Program-made: the position numbers and the translations under genes
Part shown: piece by piece, positions 16,832-25,352 of the stretch
Position numbering within the stretch: position 1 is the first letter of the stretch
Layout: every line of letters begins with the position of its first letter
Notes under the pieces: model-generated
Seen by the model: the letters and a program-made list of their open reading frames with translations, nothing else
Database searches by the model: none
What the model was told of the DNA's origin: nothing
Source of the DNA: Lachnospiraceae bacterium
GTDB taxonomy: Bacteria > Bacillota > Clostridia > Lachnospirales > Lachnospiraceae
Assembly: GCA_910575105.1 (NCBI GenBank)
Contig: CAJTDK010000009.1
Span: 1-64,000, forward strand
Length of the DNA: 64,000 nucleotides
Direction of reading: 5' to 3'

Positions 16832-17674
16832 TTACGAGGATAAAGTATCTTTGAATTCCTCTATCTCAGAGGGCGCTACATTGTCAATGACCAGGCAGGA
16901 GGCCAGAAGGTTCAGTACTGCCATAGGCAGCGCCAGCGAATTGTAGAAGAATTTTGTCTGCGCGGGGCAGATGAGCAGGTGGTCGCCGTATTTTGCAATC
17001 GGGGATGAGGTGCTGTCTGTGATGGCAAGGATGGGGATGCCTGACTCGGAAATTTTCCTGGCGATATTGCTGATCGGGAAAAAATAGCGCGGGAAAGAGA
17101 ACAGGATGGCAAAGTCTCCTTCGGTGAGATTCTGAAGGTGGCACTGTGTCTCTTCAAGATTTCCCAGATCCACAAGGACTGCGTTAAAATAGAGTATCTG
17201 CAGGCGGGATTCCAGATAATTTCCCATGATCTTGGACAGGTCGTGGGCGAAGATATAGATTCTCCGGCTTTTTCGTATCTCTTCTGCGGTCCGGCTGATG
17301 CCGCGCAGAGAAATGTTAGCGCAGTACTCGGTCAGGGAGCGTACCTCTTCATTGAATATTTCCAGAAGAAGCGCTTCTTTTTCCGATGCGCTGCCTGTAG
17401 ACAGTTCAGGGGCGATGTAGTTTGGCGAAGAAACAAGCTTGATCATCATCTGCGTGTGATCCCGGAATTTATCTTTCAATTCTAAGAAATTGGCGCAGCC
17501 CATCTTCTGGCAGAACCGAAGAAGAGTCACTTCGCAGGCGGAGGTGTTCTGGCTTAGCTGGGCGAGGGTTATGTAGCAGATGTCTTCTGGGTTGGCGACC
17601 AGGTAATCGGCAATGGCTTTCTGCTTTTTGGTCAGTTCAGGATAGGCAATACGTATGCGTTCAATAATATCCAT
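16832..17674 (-). CDS. RpiR/MurR-family transcriptional regulator
   Basis: 280 residues. The N-terminal HTH domain (about 1-75) includes LTKKQKAIADYLVANPEDI and the CEVTLLRFCQKMGCANFLELK recognition region. The SIS domain (about 120-250), which binds phosphosugars in most relatives, includes RRIYIFAHDLSKIMGNYLESRL. ATG 17674 follows CGGAGATATAAA. It is divergent from the small-protein/symporter/creatininase operon. Two copies of TGTAAACACTTTACA-type palindrome flank that operon's promoter, so this protein is its likely repressor. The effector is unknown; given the neighbours it need not be a sugar. Confidence 0.92.
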   Translation of the reverse strand: MDIIERIRIAYPELTKKQKAIADYLVANPEDICYITLAQLSQNTSACEVTLLRFCQKMGCANFLELKDKFRDHTQMMIKLVSSPNYIAPELSTGSASEKEALLLEIFNEEVRSLTEYCANISLRGISRTAEEIRKSRRIYIFAHDLSKIMGNYLESRLQILYFNAVLVDLGNLEETQCHLQNLTEGDFAILFSFPRYFFPISNIARKISESGIPILAITDSTSSPIAKYGDHLLICPAQTKFFYNSLALPMAVLNLLASCLVIDNVAPSEIEEFKDTLSS

Positions 17675-17706
17675 TTTATATCTCCGTTCTTTCTAAAAGT
17701 AAATTC

Positions 17707-17739
17707 AGCTGTTACTGGTCATGGCGTGAGCAGCAACAT
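17707..17739. repeat. GTTACTG-family hairpin, copy c
   Basis: Contains TGTTACTGGTCATGGCGTGAGCAGCAACA, an imperfect inverted repeat (TGTTACTG-type left end against a diverged CAGCAACA right end). Its reverse complement matches copy a at 13111-13130 (TCACGCATGACCAGTAAC). Confidence 0.55.
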
Positions 17740-17769
17740 TCAGTTTTGTGTATTTTAGACAAAAACAAT

Positions 17770-17832
17770 GTAAACACTTTACAAATGTAGGGCAAACATG
17801 ATATAATCCAAAATAGAAAGTAAACACTTTAC
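17770..17832 (+). promoter_or_regulatory. Promoter with two RpiR-type operators
   Basis: GTAAACACTTTAC occurs at 17770-17782 and 17820-17832, exactly 50 bp apart; each has arms GTAAA / TTTAC around CAC. Between them is a promoter: TTTACA (17778-17783, inside the first operator), 18 bp, TATAAT (17802-17807). A repressor on both sites would cover the -35 and the early transcribed region. Confidence 0.75.
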
Positions 17833-17984
17833 AAAATAATTATAACACACAATAATGAAAAATAAAAGTAAAGTTTTTGCTTTGTATAACGCGCGTGGAA
17901 GAGTAACAGAGGATAAGGATGTCTTTTTGTATACGATCTATTTTACAGAGAGTTGTCCGAAAAGTAAAGGAGGAGAAAAAGACG

Positions 17985-18251
17985 ATGAAGAAACTATTTG
18001 ACGAGCATTTTGAACGGACATGGCTGATCATCTTTTTGTTCATGTTTTTCCTGATCATGGTGCCATTTCCATTTTTCTACAGTGAGACTTACATCCCGTC
18101 CATCGGCGGCATCCCAAGCTACCTGTTCGGATGGTTCGCGCACACGGCGGTGACTTTTGTACTGATCGTGGTGTACTACCGGATGTGCATGAAGAGAAAA
18201 GAGTATCATATTTATGATGAAGAAGAACAGACAGAGAAGGAGGGCAAGTAA
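17985..18251 (+). CDS. Small membrane protein partner of symporter (DUF997/YhdT-like)
   Basis: 88 residues with two predicted membrane helices (about 10-29 and 45-66) and an acidic C-terminal tail (EEEQTEKEGK). ATG 17985 is chosen because AAAGGAGG lies just upstream; the longer frame has no such site. Its stop overlaps the symporter start (TAATGATG), so the two are translationally coupled. Small two-helix proteins of the YhdT type precede PanF-like sodium:solute symporters in many bacteria; a subunit role is inferred from that. Confidence 0.85.
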   Translation: MKKLFDEHFERTWLIIFLFMFFLIMVPFPFFYSETYIPSIGGIPSYLFGWFAHTAVTFVLIVVYYRMCMKRKEYHIYDEEEQTEKEGK

Positions 18252-19735
18252 TGATGAACGGAGCAATTCAGCCATCACCGGTACCATTTTATACGGTTAT
18301 TATCTTTTATCTTGGAATCATGGCTTTCATCGGCTGGTATGCCAGCCGCAAGACAAGCAGCCTCGGAGACTTTTTCGTGCTGAGCGGAAAGGCCGGAGTG
18401 GTGGTCAGCGGTATCGCCTATTTCTCTACCCAGTTTTCCATGGGAACTTTTCTTGGGACGCCGGGAACGATCTACGGGGTCGGTTATGCGGGTATGGCGA
18501 TCTCGGTGCCGGGCGCCGTATTCTGTATGATTCTGCCGGCGCTCCTGATTGGGCGCAAGCTGATCACGCTGGGTCACAAGTACGGGTTCCTCACGATGGC
18601 AGATTACCTTTCGGACCGCTACCACTCTAAGAGCATGAGCGGAGTGCTGGGTGTGATGATGTTATTCTTCCTGATTCCCATGATGGGGGCGCAGATTATC
18701 GGCGCGGGAGTTATCGTACATGTATTTACCGGGCTTCCTGAGTGGGCAGGGGTTGTCGGAATGGGTGTGATTGTTATATTATATTGTATGGCGGGCGGTA
18801 TGAAGGGAGCGATGATGACGGATGTCATCCAGGGGTCTCTGATGATCGCCACGGCGGTTGTCACGTTTGTTGTATCGATCGTGATGGGCGGCGGGTTTGA
18901 CAATATCAACCATACGCTTAAAGGGATGAATGAGGCGTATCTGACATTTCCGGGAGCCAATGGGTACATGCCGTGGACATATTTTGTATCTAATATCGTA
19001 CTCTGGTCGTTTTTTACCATGGGGCAGCCCCATCTGTTTACGAAGTTCTTTGCCATGAAGGACCATAAGACCATGTTCAAGGCGATCCTCCTTGGTACGG
19101 CCGGCATGTTCTTCTCGGCGACCCTTATTGAGTGGGCGGGCGTCAATGGTATCGCGTCCATTCAGGATATTGAGAAAGCGGACCAGATCGTGCCGATGAT
19201 CCTCCAGAGAGGGATGAATCCGTTCCTTGCGTCGATCTTTATCGCAGGGATCGTGGCTGCGGGTATGTCTACCATCGACGGAATCCTCGTGACCACCACG
19301 GGGGCGGTAACCAGGGATATTTACCAGAAGATCATCAACAAAAAAGCTACGGATGAGAGTGTCATGAATCTGTCCAAGGTGGTGACGGTGCTGATCGGGA
19401 TTATCGTGATTTGCTTTGGCGTGTTCCAGCCGGGAAGTATTTTTGAGATTAATCTATTTGCCTTTTCTGGAATGGCGGTCTTTGTCGTGCCGATCCTGTT
19501 CGGTATGTACTGGAAGAGATCGACGGTGGCAGGAGCGGTATCTGCGGTGATCGTAGGCGTTATCACCCTTCTTGTGTTTACGCTGGTGCCGTCGGCAAAG
19601 GAGCTGGCCCATGGATTCCACGCCCTGTTTCCGGCGACGATCCTTGGTTCCCTTACCATGGTTATCGTGAGCAGTATGACGCAGGCACCCCCGCAGGAAA
19701 CGATCGAACGGCATTTTGCAATTTTTGGGAAATAG
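18251..19735 (+). CDS. Sodium:solute symporter (SSS family)
   Basis: 494-residue membrane carrier with about 13 helices. Features include FVLSGKAGVVVSGIAYFSTQFSMGTFLGTPG, which aligns with the SSS helix-1 sodium-site region, and the later AAGMSTIDGILVTTTGAVTRDIY signature with two conserved Ser/Thr runs. It imports an organic solute with Na+. Relatives include PanF and other carboxylate or nitrogen-compound carriers. Start ATG 18251 or 18254. With the creatininase directly downstream (27 bp) the substrate may be a cyclic amide or other nitrogenous compound; this is inference. Confidence 0.9.
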   Translation: MMNGAIQPSPVPFYTVIIFYLGIMAFIGWYASRKTSSLGDFFVLSGKAGVVVSGIAYFSTQFSMGTFLGTPGTIYGVGYAGMAISVPGAVFCMILPALLIGRKLITLGHKYGFLTMADYLSDRYHSKSMSGVLGVMMLFFLIPMMGAQIIGAGVIVHVFTGLPEWAGVVGMGVIVILYCMAGGMKGAMMTDVIQGSLMIATAVVTFVVSIVMGGGFDNINHTLKGMNEAYLTFPGANGYMPWTYFVSNIVLWSFFTMGQPHLFTKFFAMKDHKTMFKAILLGTAGMFFSATLIEWAGVNGIASIQDIEKADQIVPMILQRGMNPFLASIFIAGIVAAGMSTIDGILVTTTGAVTRDIYQKIINKKATDESVMNLSKVVTVLIGIIVICFGVFQPGSIFEINLFAFSGMAVFVVPILFGMYWKRSTVAGAVSAVIVGVITLLVFTLVPSAKELAHGFHALFPATILGSLTMVIVSSMTQAPPQETIERHFAIFGK

Positions 19736-19762
19736 TGCATAGCGCGGAAAGGAGAGTGTAAT

Positions 19763-20527
19763 ATGTATCTTGGTAAAATGACTACAGCACAGGCAGAAGA
19801 GGCTTTAAAAAAGGATCCGGTCATCGTGCTCCCGGTTGGGAGCACGGAACAGCACGGGGCGCAGAGCGCATTAGGGACTGACTATATGGTGCCGTCCTAT
19901 CTGGCAGACCAGATTGCGGACATGGAAGGAATCATCGTCGCCCCCACTGTGCCCTACGGTGTATGTCCCTATCATCTGAGCTTTGCAGGCAGTATTAATA
20001 TCGGGTATGAAGGGCTGTACCTGGTCCTTCACGGTATTATGGATTCCCTGATGAAGCAGGGGGCTAAGCGGTTCGTGGTCCTTAACGGGCATGGCGGCAA
20101 TACACCGTCCATCGACCGGGCGGCGCTGGAGGTGTACCACAATGGCGGCGTATGCGCGAGTATTGACTGGTGGAGCCTTGTTGCGGAGCTTGACGACAGG
20201 TTCAAGGGCGGACACGGGGATGTGCTTGAGACGTCGGCAGTGATGGCGATCGCGCCTGAGGCCGTGCATCTGGAGCTTGGGCAGCCTGTCAATGCGCAGA
20301 ATCCTACAGATGAGCTGAAGGCAGCGTACATACAGGCGGTGAATTTTAAGGGCGGTACAGTTCGGCTTGTGCGGGATACGAAGGAGATCGCGCCCAGCGG
20401 ATGGTTCGGGCCCTTTGACCCGAAGGATTCTTCCGCGGAGCTTGGTCAGGCGGCGCTTAATCTGGCGGCAGACTATATCCGTGACTTTATGGGCGAGATG
20501 AAAAAAATATGTTTGCAAAATAATTAA
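19763..20527 (+). CDS. Creatininase-family amidohydrolase
   Basis: 254 residues. Metal ligands of the family are visible: Glu29 and His31 in LPVGSTEQHGAQ, Asp40 in ALGTDYMVP, then VLNGHGGNTPS and GGHGDVLETS. The family hydrolyses or acts on cyclic amides such as creatinine and related substrates; exact activity cannot be told. RBS GGAGAG upstream. It is the last gene of the RpiR-controlled operon; the symporter plus hydrolase layout suggests import and ring opening of one substrate. Confidence 0.9.
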   Translation: MYLGKMTTAQAEEALKKDPVIVLPVGSTEQHGAQSALGTDYMVPSYLADQIADMEGIIVAPTVPYGVCPYHLSFAGSINIGYEGLYLVLHGIMDSLMKQGAKRFVVLNGHGGNTPSIDRAALEVYHNGGVCASIDWWSLVAELDDRFKGGHGDVLETSAVMAIAPEAVHLELGQPVNAQNPTDELKAAYIQAVNFKGGTVRLVRDTKEIAPSGWFGPFDPKDSSAELGQAALNLAADYIRDFMGEMKKICLQNN

Positions 20528-20550
20528 GCTGTAGTATACTGAGTGAGTAG

Positions 20551-20650
20551 ACAAAGGGGAGCTTGCGTATCAAGCGGGCTGAGAACAGGCTGAATCGCCT
20601 GGACCCACAGACCTGATTTGGATAATGCCAACGTAGGGATAAGGATGTGT
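20551..20650 (+). promoter_or_regulatory. TPP riboswitch (THI element)
   Basis: Contains the conserved blocks in order: GGGGAGC, GGGCTGAGA, GGACCCACAGACCTGAT, GGATAATGCCAACG, TAGGGA. These are the P2-P3 and P4-P5 consensus elements that bind thiamine pyrophosphate. It precedes thiM by about 160 nt. The spacer holds a GC-rich hairpin (20701-20736, ACGGG...CCCGT around GCGGG...CCTGC) without a T run, so control of translation is as likely as termination. High TPP should shut down the thi genes. Confidence 0.95.
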
Positions 20651-20812
20651 GAGATCAGCGGACGTACCCTCATGGTAGGTTCGCTTTCCGTTTCCGGAGG
20701 ACGGGATTGGTGCGGGTAAGAGCGCCCTGCCCGTCATGCGCTATGAAGGTTTTGCGTCAGGTACTTCAAAGAGAAAACGGGAGATATGCTCCTGGAAAAG
20801 GAGGAAGTATTT

Positions 20813-21634
20813 ATGTTTGGAGCTTGTATGGAAAATGTCAGGAAGTCTGTGCCACTTGTGCACAACATCACTAACTATGTGACGGTGAACGATGTGGCGA
20901 ATGTGCTGCTGGCCTGCGGCGCCAGCCCGATCATGTCAGACGAGCCGGGAGATGTCGGGGATATCACGGCGATCTGCGGCGGGCTGAACATCAATATCGG
21001 AACCCTGAACGAGCGGACGATAGAAGGGATGTTCGCTGCGGGGAGGAAAGCGAATGAGCTGTCCCATCCAGTGCTTTTAGACCCGGTGGGGGCGGGAGCC
21101 AGCGCCCTGCGCACAGATACGGCAATCCGGCTGATGGAGGAGATTAAGCTTACGGTGATCCGGGGCAATATCTCCGAGATCAAGACGTTGTCGCTCGGCA
21201 GCGGCACCACAAAGGGAGTGGACGCGGATGTAGCGGATGCGGTGACGGAGGAAAATCTTTCGGAGGCGGTAGCATTTGTCAAAGACTTTGCAAAAAAATG
21301 TGGATGTATCGCGGCGGTTACCGGAGCCATAGACCTGATCAGCGACGGGGAGAGGTGCTTTATCATCCGCAACGGCCGGCCGGAGATGGGAAGGATAACC
21401 GGGACGGGCTGCCAGCTCTCGGGTATGATGACCGCATTCATCACAGCGAATCCCGAGAACCGGCTGGAAGCGGCAGCCGCGGCGGTCTGCGCCATGGGCC
21501 TTGCAGGCGAGATCGGATGGAGCCGCATGGCGGAAGGAGACGGCAACGCCACCTACCGCAACCGGATTATTGACGCGGTCTATCATATGGATGCAGAGAC
21601 ACTGGATAAAGGAGCAAGGTATGAAGTTCGATAA
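20813..21634 (+). CDS. thiM: Hydroxyethylthiazole kinase
   Basis: 273 residues; phosphorylates 4-methyl-5-hydroxyethylthiazole for thiamine salvage. Motifs are VPLVHNITNYVTVNDVAN near the N-terminus, SDEPGD, LLDPVGAGAS and the catalytic RITGTGCQLSG with the family Cys. The start is ATG 20813 because AAAGGAGGAAG precedes it; the longer frame from 20786 contains that site inside. First gene behind the TPP riboswitch, overlapping thiE by 14 bp. Confidence 0.96.
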   Translation: MFGACMENVRKSVPLVHNITNYVTVNDVANVLLACGASPIMSDEPGDVGDITAICGGLNINIGTLNERTIEGMFAAGRKANELSHPVLLDPVGAGASALRTDTAIRLMEEIKLTVIRGNISEIKTLSLGSGTTKGVDADVADAVTEENLSEAVAFVKDFAKKCGCIAAVTGAIDLISDGERCFIIRNGRPEMGRITGTGCQLSGMMTAFITANPENRLEAAAAAVCAMGLAGEIGWSRMAEGDGNATYRNRIIDAVYHMDAETLDKGARYEVR

Positions 21635-22262
21635 GAAGGATCTGCTGCTGTATGCAGTGACAGACAGAAGCTGGCTGGGAGAGGAAACTCTCCCGGGCCA
21701 GGTGGAAAGGGCGGTAAAAGGAGGGGCCACTTTCGTACAGCTAAGGGAAAAGGAGCTGGAGGAGGAGCATTTTCTTGAGGAAGCCAGGGAGATACGGAAG
21801 CTTTGCCGGGAGTATCGGATTCCCTTTGTGGTAAATGATGACGTAGAGATCGCGCTGGCTGCGGATGCGGACGGCGTCCATGTGGGGCAGGGTGATATGG
21901 AGGCCGGGGATGTGCGCAGGAGGCTTGGGCCGGATAAAATCATCGGCGTATCGGTCCAGACGGCAGAGCAGGCAGTCCTTGCACAGGAGCGGGGCGCGGA
22001 TTATCTGGGCGTGGGCGCGGTGTTCCCCACAGGCTCCAAGGCAGACGCCCAGGAGGTTTCCCTTGAGACGCTGAAGGAGATCTGCGGGGCGGTGGATATC
22101 CCGGTGGTCGCTATCGGCGGGATCGGCATGGATAATGTGGGAGAGCTTTCCGGCAGCGGCATATGCGGGATCGCGGTGATCAGCGCCATTTTTGCACAGG
22201 AGGATATCGAAGGCGCGGCCAGGAAGCTTAAGAGGCTTACAAAAGAGATGCTGGGAGATTGA
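21621..22262 (+). CDS. thiE: Thiamine-phosphate synthase
   Basis: 213 residues; joins HMP pyrophosphate and thiazole phosphate to give thiamine phosphate. The TIM-barrel motifs are present: FVQLREKELEE, FVVNDDVEIAL, GVHVGQGDM, YLGVGAVFPTGSK and VVAIGGIG. ATG 21621 with AAAGGAG lies inside the end of thiM, so coupling is likely. A 36-nt tandem repeat begins at its stop codon. Confidence 0.96.
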   Translation: MKFDKKDLLLYAVTDRSWLGEETLPGQVERAVKGGATFVQLREKELEEEHFLEEAREIRKLCREYRIPFVVNDDVEIALAADADGVHVGQGDMEAGDVRRRLGPDKIIGVSVQTAEQAVLAQERGADYLGVGAVFPTGSKADAQEVSLETLKEICGAVDIPVVAIGGIGMDNVGELSGSGICGIAVISAIFAQEDIEGAARKLKRLTKEMLGD

Positions 22263-22395
22263 GAAGGTCTTGCGGCGAGAGGGATGCCTGGAGCCAGAGA
22301 AGAGCTTGCAGCGAGAGGGATGCCTGGAGCCAGAGAAGAGCTTGCGAAAGAAATGCCTGGAATGTGAGAGGGATTTGTGGTGAAAGGGATGCATA
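22261..22395. repeat. 36-nt tandem repeat after thiE
   Basis: Units begin GAGAAGRKCTTGC and end CTGGAGCCA: 22261-22296 and 22297-22332 are nearly identical, 22333-22365 is a shortened, diverged third unit, and traces of a fourth follow. There are no spacers, so it is not a CRISPR array. The period equals 12 codons, as in the coding repeats at 51.7 and 58.8 kb. Confidence 0.85.
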
Positions 22396-22413
22396 TGGAA
22401 GGGGGGAAGCTAT

Positions 22414-23076
22414 ATGGTAAAGGGAGCGATATTTGACGTGGACGGAACTCTCCTGGACTCTATGGAAATCTGGGAGGATGCAGGGGCGCGGTACTTACGG
22501 AGTATCGGGACGGTGCCGGAAGAGAACTTAAGTGAGATTCTGTATCCGATGACGATGACAGAGGGTGCAGAGTATGTAAAGCAGCGCTATGATCTTACCT
22601 TTGCCCTGGAGGAGATCATACAAGGCGTCCTTGACGCGGTGCGGGACTTTTATTATTATGAAGCGCGGTTAAAGCCAGGGGTGAAGAAGTTCCTTGCCCG
22701 GATGAAGGGGAAGGGTATCCCGATGGCGGCAGCTACAGCCAGCAGACGTGAACATATAGAGGCGGCGTTTGACCGGCTTGGCATCAGCGGATATTTCGGG
22801 CGGATCTTTACATGTGAGGAGGTCGGTGCGGGGAAAAATAATCCGCTGATTTATAAGCAGGCGGCCGGGTATCTGGGGGCGGAGCCGGGAGAGATCCTGG
22901 TGTTCGAGGATGTGCTCTATGCTGTTTTGACGGCTAAAAAGTCGGGCTTCTGTACGGTGGGCGTGTATGACAAGTTCAGTGCAAAAGATACGGAAGAGAT
23001 GAAGCGGCAGGCGGATGTGTATGTGCGGGATCTTACAGAGGTTTATGGATTTTTAGAGATGCATACGGTTAAATAG
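22414..23076 (+). CDS. HAD-family phosphatase in thiamine operon
   Basis: 220 residues with the haloacid dehalogenase fold. The nucleophile and general acid are Asp8 and Asp10 in FDVDGTLLDS, a helical cap spans about 15-85, motif II is TASRREH and motif IV is VFEDVLYAV. Family members remove phosphate from small molecules. Its place between thiE and thiD suggests it acts on a thiamine intermediate or on thiamine phosphate, but HAD substrates cannot be read from sequence. AAGGGGGGAAGC upstream of ATG 22414. Confidence 0.88.
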   Translation: MVKGAIFDVDGTLLDSMEIWEDAGARYLRSIGTVPEENLSEILYPMTMTEGAEYVKQRYDLTFALEEIIQGVLDAVRDFYYYEARLKPGVKKFLARMKGKGIPMAAATASRREHIEAAFDRLGISGYFGRIFTCEEVGAGKNNPLIYKQAAGYLGAEPGEILVFEDVLYAVLTAKKSGFCTVGVYDKFSAKDTEEMKRQADVYVRDLTEVYGFLEMHTVK

Positions 23077-23139
23077 CGGCAGGCTTTGAGCGATTGGCTC
23101 CGGGTTAGGTTAATTAATGATGAGAGAGGAATAGGATTT

Positions 23140-23928
23140 ATGAAAACAGCATTAACGATCGCCGGAAGCGATTCCAGCGGAGGTGCGGGAATACAGGCAG
23201 ACATTAAGACGATGATCTGCAATGGCGTATATGCCATGAGTGCGGTGACGGCGCTGACGGCGCAGAACACGGTGGGCGTGACTGGGATCATGGAGGTGCC
23301 GCCGGAGTTTTTAGGGGAGCAGCTTGACAACATATTCACGGATATCTACCCTGACGCGGTAAAGATCGGGATGCTGTCCGGAAGCGCCCTGATCAGAAAA
23401 ACAGCGGAAAAGCTAAAAGAATACGGGGCAAAAAATATTGTTGCGGATCCGGTTATGGTGGCGACAAGCGGCGCAAAGCTGATCAGTGATGAGGCGGTGG
23501 ATGTGCTGAAGGAATATCTCCTGCCGGCCGCCGATATCTTAACCCCCAATATCCCGGAGGCAGAGGTGCTCTCGGGAATGGAGGTGAAGACGCCGGAGGA
23601 TATGGTTCTGGCGGCGGAGAAGATCAGTGAAAGCTATCGCTGCGCAGTGCTTCTGAAGGGAGGACACCATCTCAATGATGCCAATGACCTGCTGTACCGG
23701 GACGGTTCTTACCGGTGGTTTATGGGTAAGCGGATCGGTAATCCCAATACCCATGGGACGGGGTGTACCCTTTCCAGCGCTATCGCATCAAACCTGGCCA
23801 AAGGGTACAGCCTTGATAAGGCGGTGGAGCGGGCGAAGGAGTATATCTCAGGCGCGCTGGCGGCGATGCTGGATCTTGGGAAGGGGAGCGGGCCGCTCAA
23901 CCATGGGTACCGGATCAGGGAAGAGTAG
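23140..23928 (+). CDS. thiD: Hydroxymethylpyrimidine kinase / phosphomethylpyrimidine kinase
   Basis: 262 residues, ribokinase-like fold. The N-terminus ALTIAGSDSSGGAGIQADIKT is the family signature. VADPVMVATSG, LTPNIPEAEVLSG, LLKGGHH and the anion-hole motif THGTGCTLSSAIA are intact. It phosphorylates HMP twice to feed ThiE. Start ATG 23140 with GAGAGGAA; the longer frame from 23086 has no ribosome site. With thiM and thiE it makes a salvage-only route; no thiC or thiazole-synthesis gene is present here. Confidence 0.95.
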   Translation: MKTALTIAGSDSSGGAGIQADIKTMICNGVYAMSAVTALTAQNTVGVTGIMEVPPEFLGEQLDNIFTDIYPDAVKIGMLSGSALIRKTAEKLKEYGAKNIVADPVMVATSGAKLISDEAVDVLKEYLLPAADILTPNIPEAEVLSGMEVKTPEDMVLAAEKISESYRCAVLLKGGHHLNDANDLLYRDGSYRWFMGKRIGNPNTHGTGCTLSSAIASNLAKGYSLDKAVERAKEYISGALAAMLDLGKGSGPLNHGYRIREE

Positions 23929-23966
23929 TTTTTTGTGTATTTTTCTCGTCTTTTCTTCGTCTTTTC

Positions 23967-25079
23967 CTACATTTCTTCAATAAACTGGTCGATGTAATGA
24001 GCGGCTGCTCCAACGGCTGACGCTTCTGTGCGGTAATGGCAGCAGAGGATGTAGTCCCCGCTTTTCTCAAAGGGATTCAGAGTGATGGCTTTCTGCCTGA
24101 GGTCCTTGATGTAATCCGACATGAAGGAGCCGACGGTGCCGCCGATGATGACATCACAGTCGTAGCACATGCGCAGATTATTAACTGCGATGGCAAGATA
24201 ATCCAGGTATTCGTCAAAGACTCTGCGGTATCCGGGATTGCCGGAGGATAATTCTTTGAAAAATTCCATCAGATTACCGCCGGTGAAATCGGAGAGTACT
24301 TTTGCGGAGCAGTAGGCGTCCAGACATCCGTAGCATCCGCAATAGCAGCGCTTCCCATGGGGGACAATGCACATGTGCCCGAACTCGGAAGAGTGGGAGT
24401 GAGTGCCGGGGAAGGTCTTTCCGCCGATCATAAAGGCGCCGCCTACGCTGCTGCTCAAGGACAGGTAGAGCATCGGTTTGTCGGAGTTGGAGTGCCAGCT
24501 TTCGGCAAGGCCTGCCGAGCTTGCATCATTAAAGAGCAGGTAAGGGTAGATAAAACAGGAGCTGATGCGTTCATAAAAATTCCCCAGCAGCGAGATTACT
24601 GTAGCGTAAAAAATCGTTTTCTGGTCCGATTCGATAATTGCCGGGAGGGATATGCCGATACCGAGAAGCTTATCCCTGTCCAGGCTCTGTTTGTTAAGAA
24701 ATTGTTCAACTTTTTCCTGTAAATTGTCATAATAGAGAGAGGTATCTTCAAAAGGACACCTCATTCTTTCACTATCAATGATATCCAGATTCAAATTGAT
24801 CAAGACAATGGAAAGATGATTCTGGGTTATATCAATGCCCAGGGCGTAGCGCGCGTCGGGAACGCAGCGGAAGATGTTCGCTTTTCTCCCCCCTGTCGAG
24901 CTGAAAGTCCCGGACGTGTATATAAGGCCGTCATCTTTTAAAAGCGCCAGATTATGTGTGATCGTGGGAAGACTGATGCTCAGCTCTTCCGCGATCTGCT
25001 GTCTGGAGCATTGCTTTTTTTCATAGATCAACCGATAGATATTACCAAAATCACGTGTTCTGTTCTTTCCTTCTGGCAA
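23967..25079 (-). CDS. ROK-family transcriptional regulator (XylR/NagC type)
   Basis: 370 residues. A winged HTH at about 10-70 (CSRQQIAEELSISLPTITHNLALLKDDGLI) is followed by a ROK sugar-kinase-like domain with the zinc motif KRCYCGCYGCLDAYCS and EFGHMCI. TTG at 25079 is the start, preceded by AAAGGGGGG at good spacing. It is divergent from the sugar/polyol transporter operon, the normal place for a XylR-like repressor, which would release DNA when the sugar is present. Confidence 0.92.
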   Translation of the reverse strand: MPEGKNRTRDFGNIYRLIYEKKQCSRQQIAEELSISLPTITHNLALLKDDGLIYTSGTFSSTGGRKANIFRCVPDARYALGIDITQNHLSIVLINLNLDIIDSERMRCPFEDTSLYYDNLQEKVEQFLNKQSLDRDKLLGIGISLPAIIESDQKTIFYATVISLLGNFYERISSCFIYPYLLFNDASSAGLAESWHSNSDKPMLYLSLSSSVGGAFMIGGKTFPGTHSHSSEFGHMCIVPHGKRCYCGCYGCLDAYCSAKVLSDFTGGNLMEFFKELSSGNPGYRRVFDEYLDYLAIAVNNLRMCYDCDVIIGGTVGSFMSDYIKDLRQKAITLNPFEKSGDYILCCHYRTEASAVGAAAHYIDQFIEEM

Positions 25080-25154
25080 TACGATCCCCCCTTTATTTGT
25101 ACTAATTTAAAGATAAAACATTTAATAAAAGTAGTCAATATATTTTATCAAACT

Positions 25155-25322
25155 GCAAACAATAAATAAAATAATTAACGAAAGAATGTGTTAAAAAATC
25201 AACATAATGTTCAATAAAACAGGAATATCATGGTAATAATGCATAAAAACAGGCATTAAATATTGTTTAAAGATACAAACATAAATAAAATAATTGACAA
25301 AAGTATTTATCGGGAGTACACT
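25155..25322 (+). promoter_or_regulatory. Direct repeats and promoter of the polyol/pentose operon
   Basis: A nearly identical segment, CAAACAATAAATAAAATAAT and its CAAACATAAATAAAATAAT copy, occurs at about 25156 and 25277, each followed by TRACRAAAG. The second copy contains TTGACA (25294-25299), with TACACT 17 bp later (25317-25322). The repeated AT-rich segment overlapping the -35 is a good candidate ROK operator. Confidence 0.6.
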
Positions 25323-25352
25323 GTAGAAAACAAAGGAAGGGAGGAAAAAGGT

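Noticed and set aside
20651-20812. A second riboswitch after the TPP element
   Set aside because: The GC-rich hairpin there has no conserved motif of another class and fits as the expression platform.
21077-21943. Long antisense ORFs over thiM, thiE and similar GC-rich genes
   Set aside because: They are shadows of well-supported enzymes on the opposite strand and carry no recognisable domains or ribosome sites.
22261-22395. 36-nt repeats as a possible CRISPR array
   Set aside because: Units follow each other without spacers and drift in sequence; no cas genes are nearby.
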